DNA of 64,000 nucleotides from Desulfopila inferna (lineage in GTDB: Bacteria > Desulfobacterota > Desulfobulbia > Desulfobulbales > Desulfocapsaceae). Shown here piece after piece: positions 1 to 8,646 of this stretch. Location of the stretch: contig NZ_JAFFQE010000001.1 of assembly GCF_016919005.1 (NCBI RefSeq), forward strand, positions 496,001 through 560,000. Reading direction: 5' to 3'. Under the pieces are notes generated by a model, which was not told the DNA's origin, did no database searches, and was given only the letters and a program-made list of their open reading frames with translations. The position numbers and the translations under genes are program-made. How positions within the stretch are numbered: the stretch's first letter is position 1; the number at the start of each line of letters is the position of its first letter.

Positions 1-93
1 ATCGAACCTGCTGCAGTCGCTTGTTTAATCAAATTCCAATCTCCGGGAAACGGAAACCAGAAAGCTGTATGATAAAGTCCGGAAGGATATGTA

Positions 94-1419
94 TCAACTC
101 CCCTCCGGTGTCTGTTCTTCTTCAACCGGAGCAGCTTCCGGTTCAATGTATTTCACCTCTTTACGCAGGAAATCGAGAACTTTTTCGTTGAGAAGTTCAT
201 TCATCAGGGGAAGCAAATCGTCACGGTTGCCGAAAAATTCTTTTACCTGGGCCACGGGCATATTATATTGATCACCAATGCGCTTGAAGCCACGATCCAT
301 ATCTTCGTCCTTCAGCTTTATTTCCTCTTTCTCGGCAATTTTCTTCAGGATGAAATCACCGCGGACGCGCTGAGCGGCTACAGGTTCGTTACGCTGCGCA
401 AGCATTTCCCGGTTGAGACCGGCTGCCTCAAGGTTCATACCGCTTTTCTCGAGTTGCTCTTCGGTCTGCTTGATCATCTGCTCTACTTCAAAATCAACTA
501 GTTTTTTAGGAACCTCAAACTCGTTCTCTTTTAAAATAGCCTGCATTATCCTGTCAGTCAACTGGCCCTCGGCACTTTCCTCTCTCTCGCGCGTGAGTTT
601 CTCGCGAATGGCAGTCTTGAGCTCTTCCAGGGTATTGAATTCCTTACCGACATCCTTAGCGAATTCGTCATCGAGCTCGGCTAGAATGCGTTCCTTGATG
701 TCCTTTATGGTAACCTTGAACTCAATTGTTTTTCCGGCAAGTATAGGATTGGGATGTTTTTCAGGGAATTCCACTTCATGGCTTGCCTCCTGGTCTTTAC
801 TCATACCGACAAGCTTCTTTTCAAACTCTTCTCCCATCTGCCCGGCACCTACTTCGACGGATGTGTTTTCGTTCTTGACCTGCTTCATCGGGTTGCCTTT
901 ATGGAACCCCTGATAGTCAATGATCACGATATCGCCTTCTTCCGCGGGACGATCTTCGGAGGATTTCAGAGGCGCCATCTGGCGGCGCAGATTTTCGATT
1001 TCCTTGTCGACATCCTCATCGGTGACATCGGTTTGAGGCCTTTCAACTTCCAGTTCCTTGTAGCCTGTAACCTCGAACTGCGGTCGTACGTCTACCTGAG
1101 CCTCATAGGTGAAGGATCCATCTTCGTTATAAACATGGTTGAGTATTTCCGGATGAATAACCGCGTCGATATTTTCCTTTTCGATCACATCAAAATAGGT
1201 ATCCTGAACAAGCTTCTCCCCTACCTCGGCTTCAACTTGCGGTTTATAGGATTTTTCAATGATCGAACGTGGAACCTTACCTCTCCTGAAGCCCTTCATC
1301 TTGGATTCTCTCTGCAGCTTGTCATAGGCTTTCTTAAGCTTCTTACGAACATCTGTCTCAGGCAGAGTAACTGTAACTTTTCTAGTAAGAGTTCCTATCT
1401 CTTCAACCTTTACATCCAT
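94..1419 (-). CDS. tig: Trigger factor, ribosome-associated chaperone/prolyl isomerase
   Basis: The 441-residue product is a complete trigger factor. It has the N-terminal ribosome-binding domain, with the 'GFRRGKVPRSIIE' signature near residues 43-55 that docks on ribosomal protein uL23. A central FKBP-type peptidyl-prolyl isomerase domain spans about residues 150-250 (DIVIIDYQGFHKG at its start), and a long helical C-terminal chaperone domain ends in an acidic tail. The length matches the family (about 430-450). The ATG is preceded by AAGGAT at a good distance. tRNA-Leu lies just upstream on the same strand. In many bacteria tig is followed by clpP and clpX, but only 93 bases remain and no clpP start is visible in them. 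Confidence 0.97.
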   Translation of the reverse strand: MDVKVEEIGTLTRKVTVTLPETDVRKKLKKAYDKLQRESKMKGFRRGKVPRSIIEKSYKPQVEAEVGEKLVQDTYFDVIEKENIDAVIHPEILNHVYNEDGSFTYEAQVDVRPQFEVTGYKELEVERPQTDVTDEDVDKEIENLRRQMAPLKSSEDRPAEEGDIVIIDYQGFHKGNPMKQVKNENTSVEVGAGQMGEEFEKKLVGMSKDQEASHEVEFPEKHPNPILAGKTIEFKVTIKDIKERILAELDDEFAKDVGKEFNTLEELKTAIREKLTREREESAEGQLTDRIMQAILKENEFEVPKKLVDFEVEQMIKQTEEQLEKSGMNLEAAGLNREMLAQRNEPVAAQRVRGDFILKKIAEKEEIKLKDEDMDRGFKRIGDQYNMPVAQVKEFFGNRDDLLPLMNELLNEKVLDFLRKEVKYIEPEAAPVEEEQTPEGS

Positions 1420-1548
1420 CTGTTTTCATCCTTTTGACTGTGTTCTGCATAATCGTTTATCGGCATACGTAAGTTCGCTATGGGCGATCCGCCATACCGA
1501 TCCGCAATACAGAAGTTATTTTTATGAAATAGTATTTATAATTCAGCC

Positions 1549-1633
1549 TGGTGCGAGAGGGGGGAGTCGAACCCCCACACCCAAAGGCGCTAGATCCTAA
1601 GTCTAGTGCGTCTACCAGTTCCGCCACCCTCGC
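1549..1633 (-). tRNA. tRNA-Leu (anticodon UAG)
   Basis: Read on the minus strand, an 85-base cloverleaf begins GCGAGGGTGG and ends CCTCTCGCACCA, with the CCA encoded. The anticodon loop reads CTTAGGA, giving UAG. A long variable arm and the class II D-loop sequence (AACTGGTAGACGC) confirm leucine identity. The acceptor stem pairs GCGAGGG with the complementary CCTCTCGC end through one wobble. It lies 130 bases upstream of the trigger factor gene on the same strand. Confidence 0.97.
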
Positions 1634-2312
1634 AACTAACTGATTCTACTTACTTTTCACCTGAACAAACAGGTCAGTATAACATTTTATCATCATATTT
1701 GCGAAAACAAAATGGACTGGTCCCGAAAAAGTCTGACGCGCCAGGTGAATCATTTGTAATTCACAACTTTAGTCGAGTCAAGGTATTCCAAGTGATTAAA
1801 TCAACGAATCTTCAGAGCGAAGCAAACTTTTCTATTCTCTCGGGCAGTACTTCTGCAGTAATCCACCATATCAAAATCTGATAATCTCATAAAAAGTTGT
1901 GACGATGCCATATGGCTGGATAAAAAGTACGATATATGTTTTTGGCAAGTACCTTCGCCTATACAGTTAAGCAGTTAAGTTCAACTTTTATACAGCGAAC
2001 CGGGATTATTCGATTTTGGACGACTTTTCTTATTGCTTTCCAAGAAGGTCAAGAAGTGCTAAATTCTTGCCAAATCAGCAGTTAATGGATACTATCTTAA
2101 TTTGCATTTGACGAACCTTCTGTTCTCATTGCTGATGATGCAAAGGTTAATTTCAGGCGATTATAGAGCCACCTGTTTTAGTATTCTCAGATTGTTCCTG
2201 TTTTTTGCAGGAAAAAAGACTCCGTCTACGAGATACTGATAAAAGCTCAATTGGGTTAGTTGAAAGGACAGTAAACCTAAACAGACATTTGACAAAAAAA
2301 TCAGAGGTTATT
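1634..2312. other. Gene-poor intergenic stretch
   Basis: About 680 AT-rich bases between the tRNA and the secreted thioredoxin-fold gene. I see no frame with protein-like composition on either strand and no tandem repeat. It must contain the tRNA promoter (minus strand, right of 1634) and the promoter of the gene at 2313, but I could not assign convincing boxes. Confidence 0.5.
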
Positions 2313-3176
2313 ATGGATTTCAAAAAGATATTGGCAGCACTTTCAATCTTAACGGCGGCACTTTGCAGTCCTGTAATCGGGGCCACAAACATGCAGGATT
2401 CATCCTCCAATCTCGACTGGCAGGTCCTCAATCAATGGCAGCTTCCCCAGAGCCCTGTTGACATAGTGCACTCGCTTGATGGCAAATACGTTTTTGTTCT
2501 CACCAGCGAGCATAATGTTCTTGTGTACACCGCCGACGGCAAACTGGAAGGAACCATACCGGTAGACAAAGGAGTGAATGCCATAGATATTGCTCCGAGG
2601 GCTGAAATGCTTTATCTGATCAATGGCGAAAAAAACAGTTTCACAACCATTTCCGTCAGCTTCATCAGAGAGATCAACACTGCCGGAGCCCCCATCCGCG
2701 GTCCGGAAAATGCCCCGGTAACCATCGCCCTGTTCACTGATTTCGAATGTCCATACTGCAGCAAGATTGAACCTTTGATTGCTCAGGTTCTTGAAAGGAA
2801 TCCCAAAAATGTAAGACTGGCCTTCAAAAATATGCCTCTGCAGTTTCATAAATTTGCAGATCCTGCCGCACGCGCCGCACTCGCTGCTGAAAAGCAGGGA
2901 AAATTCTGGGAATTTCACGATGAACTTTTCTCCGCCGAAAAACTCAGTAACAAAGTTATTGAAGACATAGCCGTTAAATTGGATCTTGATCTGGAACAAT
3001 GGAAAAAAGATATGGAATCCCCGGTAATCCGGCAAAAAGTTCATACCGACATCCAGGATGCACAAAAAGCCGGAGTTACCGGCACCCCCACCATTTTTAT
3101 AAACGGTAGACTTCTGCAAGACAGAAGCCTACAGGGATTTCAGCGGATTATTGATGAAGAATTAGACAAGAAATAA
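2313..3176 (+). CDS. Secreted DsbA/DsbG-type thioredoxin-fold protein
   Basis: The 287-residue protein starts at the ATG preceded by AGAGG; a longer reading from 2205 would place non-signal sequence in front. Residues 1-24 form a signal peptide (MDFKK, then a hydrophobic core ending ALCSPVIGA). Residues about 35-115 resemble one or two blades of a YVTN-type beta-propeller ('SLDGKYVFVLTSEHNVLVYT'). The C-terminal half is a DsbA-like thioredoxin domain with the active site C146-P-Y-C149 and the cis-proline region 'GVTGTPTIFINGR'. It should act in the periplasm as a thiol oxidase or isomerase. The short propeller remnant joined to a DsbA domain is unusual. The partner membrane oxidase is not in the window. 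Confidence 0.85.
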   Translation: MDFKKILAALSILTAALCSPVIGATNMQDSSSNLDWQVLNQWQLPQSPVDIVHSLDGKYVFVLTSEHNVLVYTADGKLEGTIPVDKGVNAIDIAPRAEMLYLINGEKNSFTTISVSFIREINTAGAPIRGPENAPVTIALFTDFECPYCSKIEPLIAQVLERNPKNVRLAFKNMPLQFHKFADPAARAALAAEKQGKFWEFHDELFSAEKLSNKVIEDIAVKLDLDLEQWKKDMESPVIRQKVHTDIQDAQKAGVTGTPTIFINGRLLQDRSLQGFQRIIDEELDKK

Positions 3177-3180
3177 CAAC

Positions 3181-3290
3181 GAACTTCCTAAGCTCGATCT
3201 ATGTCGTTGTGGATCGAGCTTTCTCGGGGTCTGCGTCAAGTGGCAGAGTCCATCTCGGCAACTTCAATGAATTTTTACAAAATTATCAAC
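3181..3290 (+). repeat. Degenerate intergenic repeat, family 2, copy 1 (with hairpin)
   Basis: Starts four bases after the thioredoxin-fold stop codon. It contains a perfect 10-bp stem, AAGCTCGATC at 3190-3199 and GATCGAGCTT at 3212-3221, with a 12-base loop and no following T-run. Its right part (CAGAGTCCATCTC.GCAAC, then TTATCAA) aligns with the repeat at 57908-58062 and more loosely with 61577-61661. The hairpin may end transcription of the upstream gene. The aligned portion is too similar to be explained by that alone. Confidence 0.5.
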
Positions 3291-3292
3291 AA

Positions 3293-4249
3293 ATGACAAA
3301 CGATTTCAGCTGTGATCTACACTTCTCGGATAACAGTAGTGCTGCATTGCTTTTTGGTGATTTGAACAGGAACCTTCAAACTATAGAAAAAGTCGCGGGC
3401 CTGAAGATAAATGCTCGCGGCAATGACCTTAATATTGTCGGTCAGGAACATGAGGTCAAGCTGGTCAAAGATCTGCTGCAGCAACTTTATGACATGATCG
3501 GCAAGGGTTATCCGGTATATTCATCGGATATCGCCTTTGGCCTGCGGATTCTCGAATCCACACCATCGGCAAAGCTTGATAAGATTTTTCTTGATAAGGT
3601 ATACGTGACCACGCAGCACCGGGTCATATCTCCCAAGACCAGGAATCAAAAAATATATATAGATGCCATTCGCCAAAACGATATTGTCTTCGGCATCGGC
3701 CCCGCAGGTACCGGCAAGACCTATCTGGCTGTGGCCATGGCCGTTTCGGCCCTGGTCAATAACCAGGTCAGATCAATCATTCTGACAAGGCCGGCGATCG
3801 AAGCAGGCGAAAAGCTTGGTTTCCTGCCGGGGGATCTGGCCCAGAAAGTGAATCCTTATCTGCGGCCTCTTCACGATGCCCTTAATGATATGTTGGGGGC
3901 CGATAAATGTGCCGATTTGATCGAAAGAGGAATAATAGAGATAGCGCCGCTGGCTTTCATGCGCGGCAGAACGCTCTCGAATGCCTTTGTCATACTCGAT
4001 GAAGCGCAAAACACCACCAAAGAACAGATGAAGATGTTCCTGACCAGAATCGGCTTTGACTCTCTGGCGGTGATAACCGGAGACTCCACCCAGGTCGATC
4101 TTCCCATACCCAAGCATTCCGGTCTTCTTGAAGCCAGGAAAATACTGAAGAACATAGCCGGCATACAGTTTTGCAGCTTTGCCAAGGAAGACGTGGTCCG
4201 CCACCCTCTTGTGCAAAAAATTATCGAGGCTTATGAAAACCGGAAGTAA
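3293..4249 (+). CDS. PhoH-family P-loop ATPase
   Basis: PhoH-like protein of 318 residues from the ATG at 3293. An upstream GTG at 3209 is open, but it would read through the repeat at 3181-3290 and adds sequence foreign to the family. Walker A is GPAGTGKT near residue 137 and Walker B is VILDEAQN near residue 234. An N-terminal KH-like region ('GDLNRNLQTIEKVAGLKIN') is typical of the YbeY-linked PhoH branch. The next gene encodes YbeY, the usual neighbour, so the pair probably works in RNA handling during ribosome maturation or turnover. The exact substrate of PhoH is not established. No strong ribosome-binding site precedes the ATG. Confidence 0.92.
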   Translation: MTNDFSCDLHFSDNSSAALLFGDLNRNLQTIEKVAGLKINARGNDLNIVGQEHEVKLVKDLLQQLYDMIGKGYPVYSSDIAFGLRILESTPSAKLDKIFLDKVYVTTQHRVISPKTRNQKIYIDAIRQNDIVFGIGPAGTGKTYLAVAMAVSALVNNQVRSIILTRPAIEAGEKLGFLPGDLAQKVNPYLRPLHDALNDMLGADKCADLIERGIIEIAPLAFMRGRTLSNAFVILDEAQNTTKEQMKMFLTRIGFDSLAVITGDSTQVDLPIPKHSGLLEARKILKNIAGIQFCSFAKEDVVRHPLVQKIIEAYENRK

Positions 4250-4325
4250 CGGGGTGATCGGAAAGTAAAGGGCAGACTTTTACAACATTGACAGTCTCAT
4301 TTCTACAGGAACAATAACTTCAAAA

Positions 4326-5522
4326 ATGTCTGTTGTTATCTCCAATCATTACGGCTCTAAACTGCCGTTGCCCGAAACAAAAATCCGGTACATTGCCGAG
4401 AAGCTATTAAGGGAGGTGGGCTTTGCCAGGCACACTCTCTCGATTTTGCTCACCGACGATACGGAAATACGCAGACTTAATCATACTTACCGCAATATAG
4501 ACAAGGCGACAAACGTGCTCTCTTTTCCGTTTGCCGATGGCCTTGAAGAAGATCTTTCTGCGCTTCCCATTCAGGAGCTTGGCGATATCGTCATCTCACT
4601 GGATACGGCGGCAAAAGAGGCAGAGGAGTATGATCAAAGGCTGATTTACAGAATAGCCTGGCTGACAGCCCATGGCCTCCTCCATTTACTAGGCTATGAT
4701 CACGAACGTTCTCCGAAAGACGCCGAGTTAATGTTTGAAAAGGAGAAGGATTTACTCGAAAAAGTGTTTATCAACAGGAGCCGAACAATGCCACAACTTG
4801 CCATCAATGTAGATCATGTCGCCACCATCCGCCAGGCTCGAGGAGGGCGGGAACCCGACCCTGTTTTTGCAGCTTCGCTATGCGAGCTTGCAGGCGCAAG
4901 TGGAATTGTTGTTCATCTAAGAGAGGATAGGCGCCACATTCAGGATAGTGATGTCTATCTCCTTAGGAAAACAATCAAGACAAAACTTAACCTTGAAATG
5001 GGCGCTAATAAGGAAATTATCGATATCGCCCTGGATATTGTTCCGGATATGATCACCCTTGTTCCGGAAAAACGGCAGGAGCTGACTACTGAAGGCGGCC
5101 TCGACGTTATTTCTCAGAAGAAAAAACTAGCCAGGGTGGTACAAAAATTCGCTGAGGCTGATATTCCCGTTTCCATCTTTATCGATCCCGATTCCGAACA
5201 AATACGCGCTTCTTATGATATCGGGGCCAAATATGTGGAAATTCACACCGGCCGCTACTGCGATGCCATCAATGAAGAACAGATGCGCCAGGAGTTTTTC
5301 TTCATTGCCGATGCAGCAGAGGAAGCACACCAGCTTGGACTTATCGTCAATGCAGGACACGGCCTGGATTACCGGAATACCGCTCTAATAGCAGCACTCG
5401 ACACCATAGATGAGTTGTCCATCGGACATGCAATTATATCGCGGGCTGTTTTTACCGGACTTGAACAGGCAGTCAAAGATATGCAGATTATCATCCTGAA
5501 CGCGCAAAGCCTGCAACTTTAG
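4326..5522 (+). CDS. YbeY-PdxJ fusion: rRNA maturation endoribonuclease / pyridoxine 5'-phosphate synthase
   Basis: One uninterrupted frame of 398 codons encodes two enzymes. Residues 1-154 are YbeY, the metal-dependent endoribonuclease of 16S rRNA maturation, with the zinc motif H-G-x-L-H-L-x-G-Y-D-H at residues 116-126. From Met155 the sequence is a full-length PdxJ (about 240 residues), which condenses 1-deoxyxylulose 5-phosphate with 3-amino-1-hydroxyacetone phosphate in vitamin B6 synthesis. PdxJ signatures are 'AINVDHVATIRQARGG', the 'LNLEMGAN' strand and the 'VNAGHGL' loop. There is no stop between the halves. However, CAGGAG lies 7 bases before the ATG of Met155, so PdxJ may also be made alone by internal initiation. 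PhoH lies upstream. Fusion of two pathways with no metabolic link suggests an accident of operon compression. Confidence 0.93.
   Translation: MSVVISNHYGSKLPLPETKIRYIAEKLLREVGFARHTLSILLTDDTEIRRLNHTYRNIDKATNVLSFPFADGLEEDLSALPIQELGDIVISLDTAAKEAEEYDQRLIYRIAWLTAHGLLHLLGYDHERSPKDAELMFEKEKDLLEKVFINRSRTMPQLAINVDHVATIRQARGGREPDPVFAASLCELAGASGIVVHLREDRRHIQDSDVYLLRKTIKTKLNLEMGANKEIIDIALDIVPDMITLVPEKRQELTTEGGLDVISQKKKLARVVQKFAEADIPVSIFIDPDSEQIRASYDIGAKYVEIHTGRYCDAINEEQMRQEFFFIADAAEEAHQLGLIVNAGHGLDYRNTALIAALDTIDELSIGHAIISRAVFTGLEQAVKDMQIIILNAQSLQL
4775..4790 (+). promoter_or_regulatory. Internal ribosome-binding site and ATG at the PdxJ junction
   Basis: CAGGAG at 4775-4780 precedes an in-frame ATG at 4788 inside the YbeY-PdxJ frame. 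The ATG corresponds exactly to the usual first codon of PdxJ (MPQLAINVDH). It could allow separate translation of PdxJ from the fused message. Confidence 0.55.
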
Positions 5523-5528
5523 CATTAT

Positions 5529-5891
5529 TTAAATCTCTAATATTTTGAAATCTACCATTGTGATGTCGGTCCATCCGATTTTGAACGGCCTCGGAATGAT
5601 CGTGTGATGAGGATTCAGGGGAATAGAAACCCATTCATTGACAATCCCGGCTGGGCTAATCTTATTTGGCAAGAGCAAGTCCATTAATCGAATAAGGATA
5701 AATAATCCATTTTTATATGAGATTGAGATGCTCATCGATAACCTACTGTCTCGAATTGCATTGCTTTTGTTAGCTTTTCGAAGCACTCCAACTTCGTATA
5801 TACAGTAGTCATCTTTACATGATGCAACTACTTTTACAGGAATATTGCCGGTGAACATAGATGCCAATCCTATTGCAGAAACAAGCCGCAT
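5529..5891 (-). CDS. Hypothetical 120-residue protein, convergent to ybeY-pdxJ
   Basis: An open frame on the minus strand starts with ATG and ends seven bases from the ybeY-pdxJ stop. The product has a plausible globular make-up: 'SMFTGNIPVKVVASCKDDYC' near the N-terminus and 'NEWVSIPLNPHHTIIPRPFKIGWTD' near the C-terminus. I recognise no family. No Shine-Dalgarno sequence is visible before the ATG, and the codon use is ordinary for this AT-rich patch, so it may be a decayed or horizontally acquired gene. It contains a 12-base motif (TGTATATACGAA) that recurs at 13301 and 57849. Confidence 0.4.
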   Translation of the reverse strand: MRLVSAIGLASMFTGNIPVKVVASCKDDYCIYEVGVLRKANKSNAIRDSRLSMSISISYKNGLFILIRLMDLLLPNKISPAGIVNEWVSIPLNPHHTIIPRPFKIGWTDITMVDFKILEI

Positions 5892-5974
5892 TTACGTATA
5901 ATGCAAGAATATTTGACAATTAAAAGCTCTATTATTCAAACAAAATTATCGTTTAATGTGGAGAGGAGAGTGCT

Positions 5975-7021
5975 ATGGAAGCGACCCAGATGGACCAAAT
6001 ACACGAAGATATCGTAGAGACAATACGTGAACCCCTTTTGATACTGGATCAAGACCTCAGGGTGATCTTAGCCAGCCGTTCCTTCTATGAATTTTTCAAG
6101 GTAAAACCTGAAGAGACTGTGGGGCAGCTTATATATGACTTGGGCAACAAACAATGGGATATCCCAAAGTTGCGTGAACTGCTGGAAAAAATCCTTCCCC
6201 AAAAAAACCCTTTTAACAACTATGAGGTTGCACACGATTTCGCCAGCATCGGCAGGCGCACAATGCTGTTGAACGCCCGACAAATTGAACAAGCGATGGG
6301 CAAGAAACGGATCATCCTCCTGGCTATTGAGGACATTACCGAGCGTAAAAAGATAGAAGACGGCCTCGAAAAGACCCGAAAAGAACTGGCGATCATCAAA
6401 AAAACCGCAGATGAAGCCAGGGAATTTGCTGAGAGCATTATAAACACCGTGCGTGAACCCTTAATTTCCTTGGATCAAGACCTCAGGGTGGTCGCTGTCA
6501 GCCGTTCCTTCTATGAATTTTTCAAGGTAAAACCTGAAGAGACTGTGGGGCAGCTTATATATGACTTGGGCAACAAACAATGGGATATCCCAAAGTTGCG
6601 TGAACTGCTGGAAAAAATCCTTCCCCAAAAAAACCCTTTTAACAACTATGAGGTTGCACACGATTTCGCCAGCATCGGCAGGCGCACAATGCTGTTGAAC
6701 GCCCGACAAATTGAACAAGCGATGGGCAAGAAACGGATCATCCTCCTGGCTATTGAGGACATTACCGAGCGTAAGCGGGCAGAAGAACAAAAGGACAGTT
6801 TAGTTTCGGATCTTCAAAAAGCATTATCAGAGGTAAAGACTTTGCGAGGTTTTCTACCCATCTGCGCTAACTGTAAAAACATACGTAATGATAAAGGGTA
6901 CTGGGAACAAATTGAAAACTATATTCATGATCGCTCTGATGCCGAATTTAGCCACAGCATTTGCCCTGAGTGTGCAAAAAAGCTTTATCCGGATTTTGAC
7001 TTATATACCACTAAGGAGTGA
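5975..7021 (+). CDS. Tandem-PAS protein with C-terminal Cys4 module
   Basis: The 348-residue cytoplasmic protein is built from two PAS domains (about residues 8-130 and 150-272), each ending in the usual 'EDITERK'. A short coiled coil follows, then a compact tail with C297-x2-C300 and C330-x2-C333 (LPICANC ... CPECAKK). The two PAS domains are identical over about 92 residues because the DNA itself is duplicated. There is no kinase, cyclase or DNA-binding domain, so this is a sensor or adaptor without an evident output. The Cys4 tail is probably a zinc-binding element and recurs in the membrane protein at 48164. The ATG follows a strong GGAGAGGAG. Ligand and partner are unknown. Confidence 0.85.
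   Translation: MEATQMDQIHEDIVETIREPLLILDQDLRVILASRSFYEFFKVKPEETVGQLIYDLGNKQWDIPKLRELLEKILPQKNPFNNYEVAHDFASIGRRTMLLNARQIEQAMGKKRIILLAIEDITERKKIEDGLEKTRKELAIIKKTADEAREFAESIINTVREPLISLDQDLRVVAVSRSFYEFFKVKPEETVGQLIYDLGNKQWDIPKLRELLEKILPQKNPFNNYEVAHDFASIGRRTMLLNARQIEQAMGKKRIILLAIEDITERKRAEEQKDSLVSDLQKALSEVKTLRGFLPICANCKNIRNDKGYWEQIENYIHDRSDAEFSHSICPECAKKLYPDFDLYTTKE
6074..6774 (+). repeat. Direct duplication of 275 bp inside the tandem-PAS gene
   Basis: Bases 6074-6348 and 6500-6774 appear identical by eye, with an offset of 426 bases (142 codons). The flanks (for example 6040-6073 against 6466-6499) are similar but diverged. Perfect identity inside diverged flanks points to recent gene conversion or unequal recombination between two older PAS copies. 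Confidence 0.92.
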
Positions 7022-7498
7022 TTGGCAGCACAACCAAGCTCATTCAGTCGACGCAAAAGTCCGCGCCGCTGATTTATTCGTTAACATTGCCACCTCGAAG
7101 TTCTGAATATCCTACCAGTACCTCTATTTAACCTTATTCCTGATAATGTAGGGACGGCTAAGCATAAAGAATTGCCCAGAAATGGAGCAACTGGCAACCC
7201 AAGATTTCCAAAGATTCCCTCTGATGTCTCATACCACCAAATAGATCTTGGGGTATACTAAAATTCTGGCGGTTCCCAAAAGCTCCTAACAAAAACAGGA
7301 GCAGCAATATGAAATTTTTTTAAGCAATCCCAGAGGCGGTATCACCGCACCAACTCCAAAAATTTCTTGAATGGGCAAAGAAAAGCAACTAGATTGCCGG
7401 ACACTAATGGATAGAAGAAAGAAGATCGCATGATTATTTGGGCAAGATTACAAGCTCATGCGCTATCACATATCACCTACGATATAAAGAAGGACAAT
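7022..7498. other. Intergenic stretch holding a repeat copy
   Basis: About 480 bases without a convincing gene. It includes the first copy of the ~90-bp island repeat (7134-7218). The last 100 bases form the leader of the HAD phosphatase gene, whose AAGGA site sits just before 7499. Confidence 0.5.
7134..7218 (+). repeat. Island intergenic repeat, family 1, copy 1
   Basis: Begins TTCCTGATAATGTAGGGACGGC and ends GATTTCCAAAGATT, with ATGGAGCAACTGGCAA in the middle. It aligns along its length with copies at 12892-12980 and 17163-17255. It does not encode protein in any consistent frame. Confidence 0.6.
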
Positions 7499-8554
7499 AT
7501 GAAAAAGCTAGTTTTACTGTTATTTCCATTGATCACATTGTTTACGTTACAGCTGAGTGGAGCAAAATCTGAGCCATTGCATACAGACTACCCTCATTGG
7601 AATTTTGAAAACAGTAAAACATACAGCAAACTCGAAAGAATTAATTCCTTTATAGAACAAAACAGGAACAAAGAATTTCTGGCGATATTTGACTGGGATG
7701 GAACCATCTATAACGAACACATTCCTGTTAAGGAGTTGAATGACGCGAGATATTCAGGACAGGCTGCATATCATATTTGGACAGCAATAAACAGCGACGC
7801 CTTTCCTTTTAAACCTTTTCCAATGTTCTGGACTAAAGATGGCAAATTCGCTGAGAATGTAATTGAGAAGAACAATTTTCTTGAGGGGCATGCAAATGTA
7901 ACAGCTAACGGTTACAGCAAGTTTACACAAATACCACTTTTTACCTCCGGGATGACTCCTCAAGAGTTCGAAATAACAATCGATGAATATCTTAAACAGT
8001 ACAGGCCAGATCAATATGCTTTTTTGCCGATGCTCGATGTTCTACAAAAAATGCTGGATGAAGGTGTAAATGTTTGGATAATTACTGGAAGCAATCACTA
8101 CTTTGTCGGTTATGTGCTCAAGTATATACAGGAAAATATAAAATATTCAGGTGATAAATACTATAATTTTCAAAGTATCCTCTCACCAACGGAAAAAAGT
8201 GTGATGCATATCGCCGGAAATGGCATGAAATTAATGCATAACAAGAGATTTTCCGCAGTATACGATAATACGTTTACTCAAAATCCTGAGAAAAAGCTTT
8301 ATATCGTCGATAGGGAGGGAAAGGAAATTGTAGTCAAAAACCTTGAAAAATGGTCAAAGGCAAAAACCTTATTTGTTGCCGGCAACAGTGACGGGGATTT
8401 GTGGGATTCTGAGTATATTCTTGAGAGGAGCACCAAAGGTTTTGGAATTGCGGTGAACCCTACTCAGGGAAGTAAGCTTAGGAATTTTTCTAAGCATCAT
8501 GAAAAACAGATAGTTTTGCTTAACGCCAAGGATTTATTATCTCAACAACAATAG
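7499..8554 (+). CDS. Secreted HAD-superfamily phosphatase
   Basis: The 351-residue protein starts at the ATG that follows AAGGA. Residues 1-24 are a signal peptide (MKKLVLLLFP... SGAKS). The HAD motifs are clear: I as FDWDGT (nucleophile Asp, about residue 65), II as 'ITGSN', and III/IV as 'AGNSDGDLWDS'. A large helical cap lies between motifs I and II. The layout resembles periplasmic phosphoserine-phosphatase-like or acid phosphatase HADs, but the substrate cannot be read from the sequence. It sits alone between a family 1 repeat and the IS91 relic, which suggests it is part of the accessory block. Confidence 0.85.
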   Translation: MKKLVLLLFPLITLFTLQLSGAKSEPLHTDYPHWNFENSKTYSKLERINSFIEQNRNKEFLAIFDWDGTIYNEHIPVKELNDARYSGQAAYHIWTAINSDAFPFKPFPMFWTKDGKFAENVIEKNNFLEGHANVTANGYSKFTQIPLFTSGMTPQEFEITIDEYLKQYRPDQYAFLPMLDVLQKMLDEGVNVWIITGSNHYFVGYVLKYIQENIKYSGDKYYNFQSILSPTEKSVMHIAGNGMKLMHNKRFSAVYDNTFTQNPEKKLYIVDREGKEIVVKNLEKWSKAKTLFVAGNSDGDLWDSEYILERSTKGFGIAVNPTQGSKLRNFSKHHEKQIVLLNAKDLLSQQQ

Positions 8555-8646
8555 GGATCTGCCAGGACCAATATTCTAAATGCCAAGATAAATTCTGGAA
8601 GGTTCACCGGCATCCCCGCCTTATCTTTCCGAGCAGGAAGAGAGGG

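Noticed and set aside
754-1437. Long plus-strand frame of 227 codons opposite trigger factor.
   Set aside because: Antisense shadow of a gene with unmistakable family match.
1606-1881. Plus-strand frame of 91 codons beginning inside the tRNA-Leu complement.
   Set aside because: Begins within the tRNA gene, has no ribosome site and no family-like features.
7138-7200. Cyclic-di-GMP (GEMM) riboswitch suggested by GGGACGGCTAAGC in the island repeat.
   Set aside because: The other conserved blocks of that riboswitch are missing, and the three copies do not stand directly before suitable genes.
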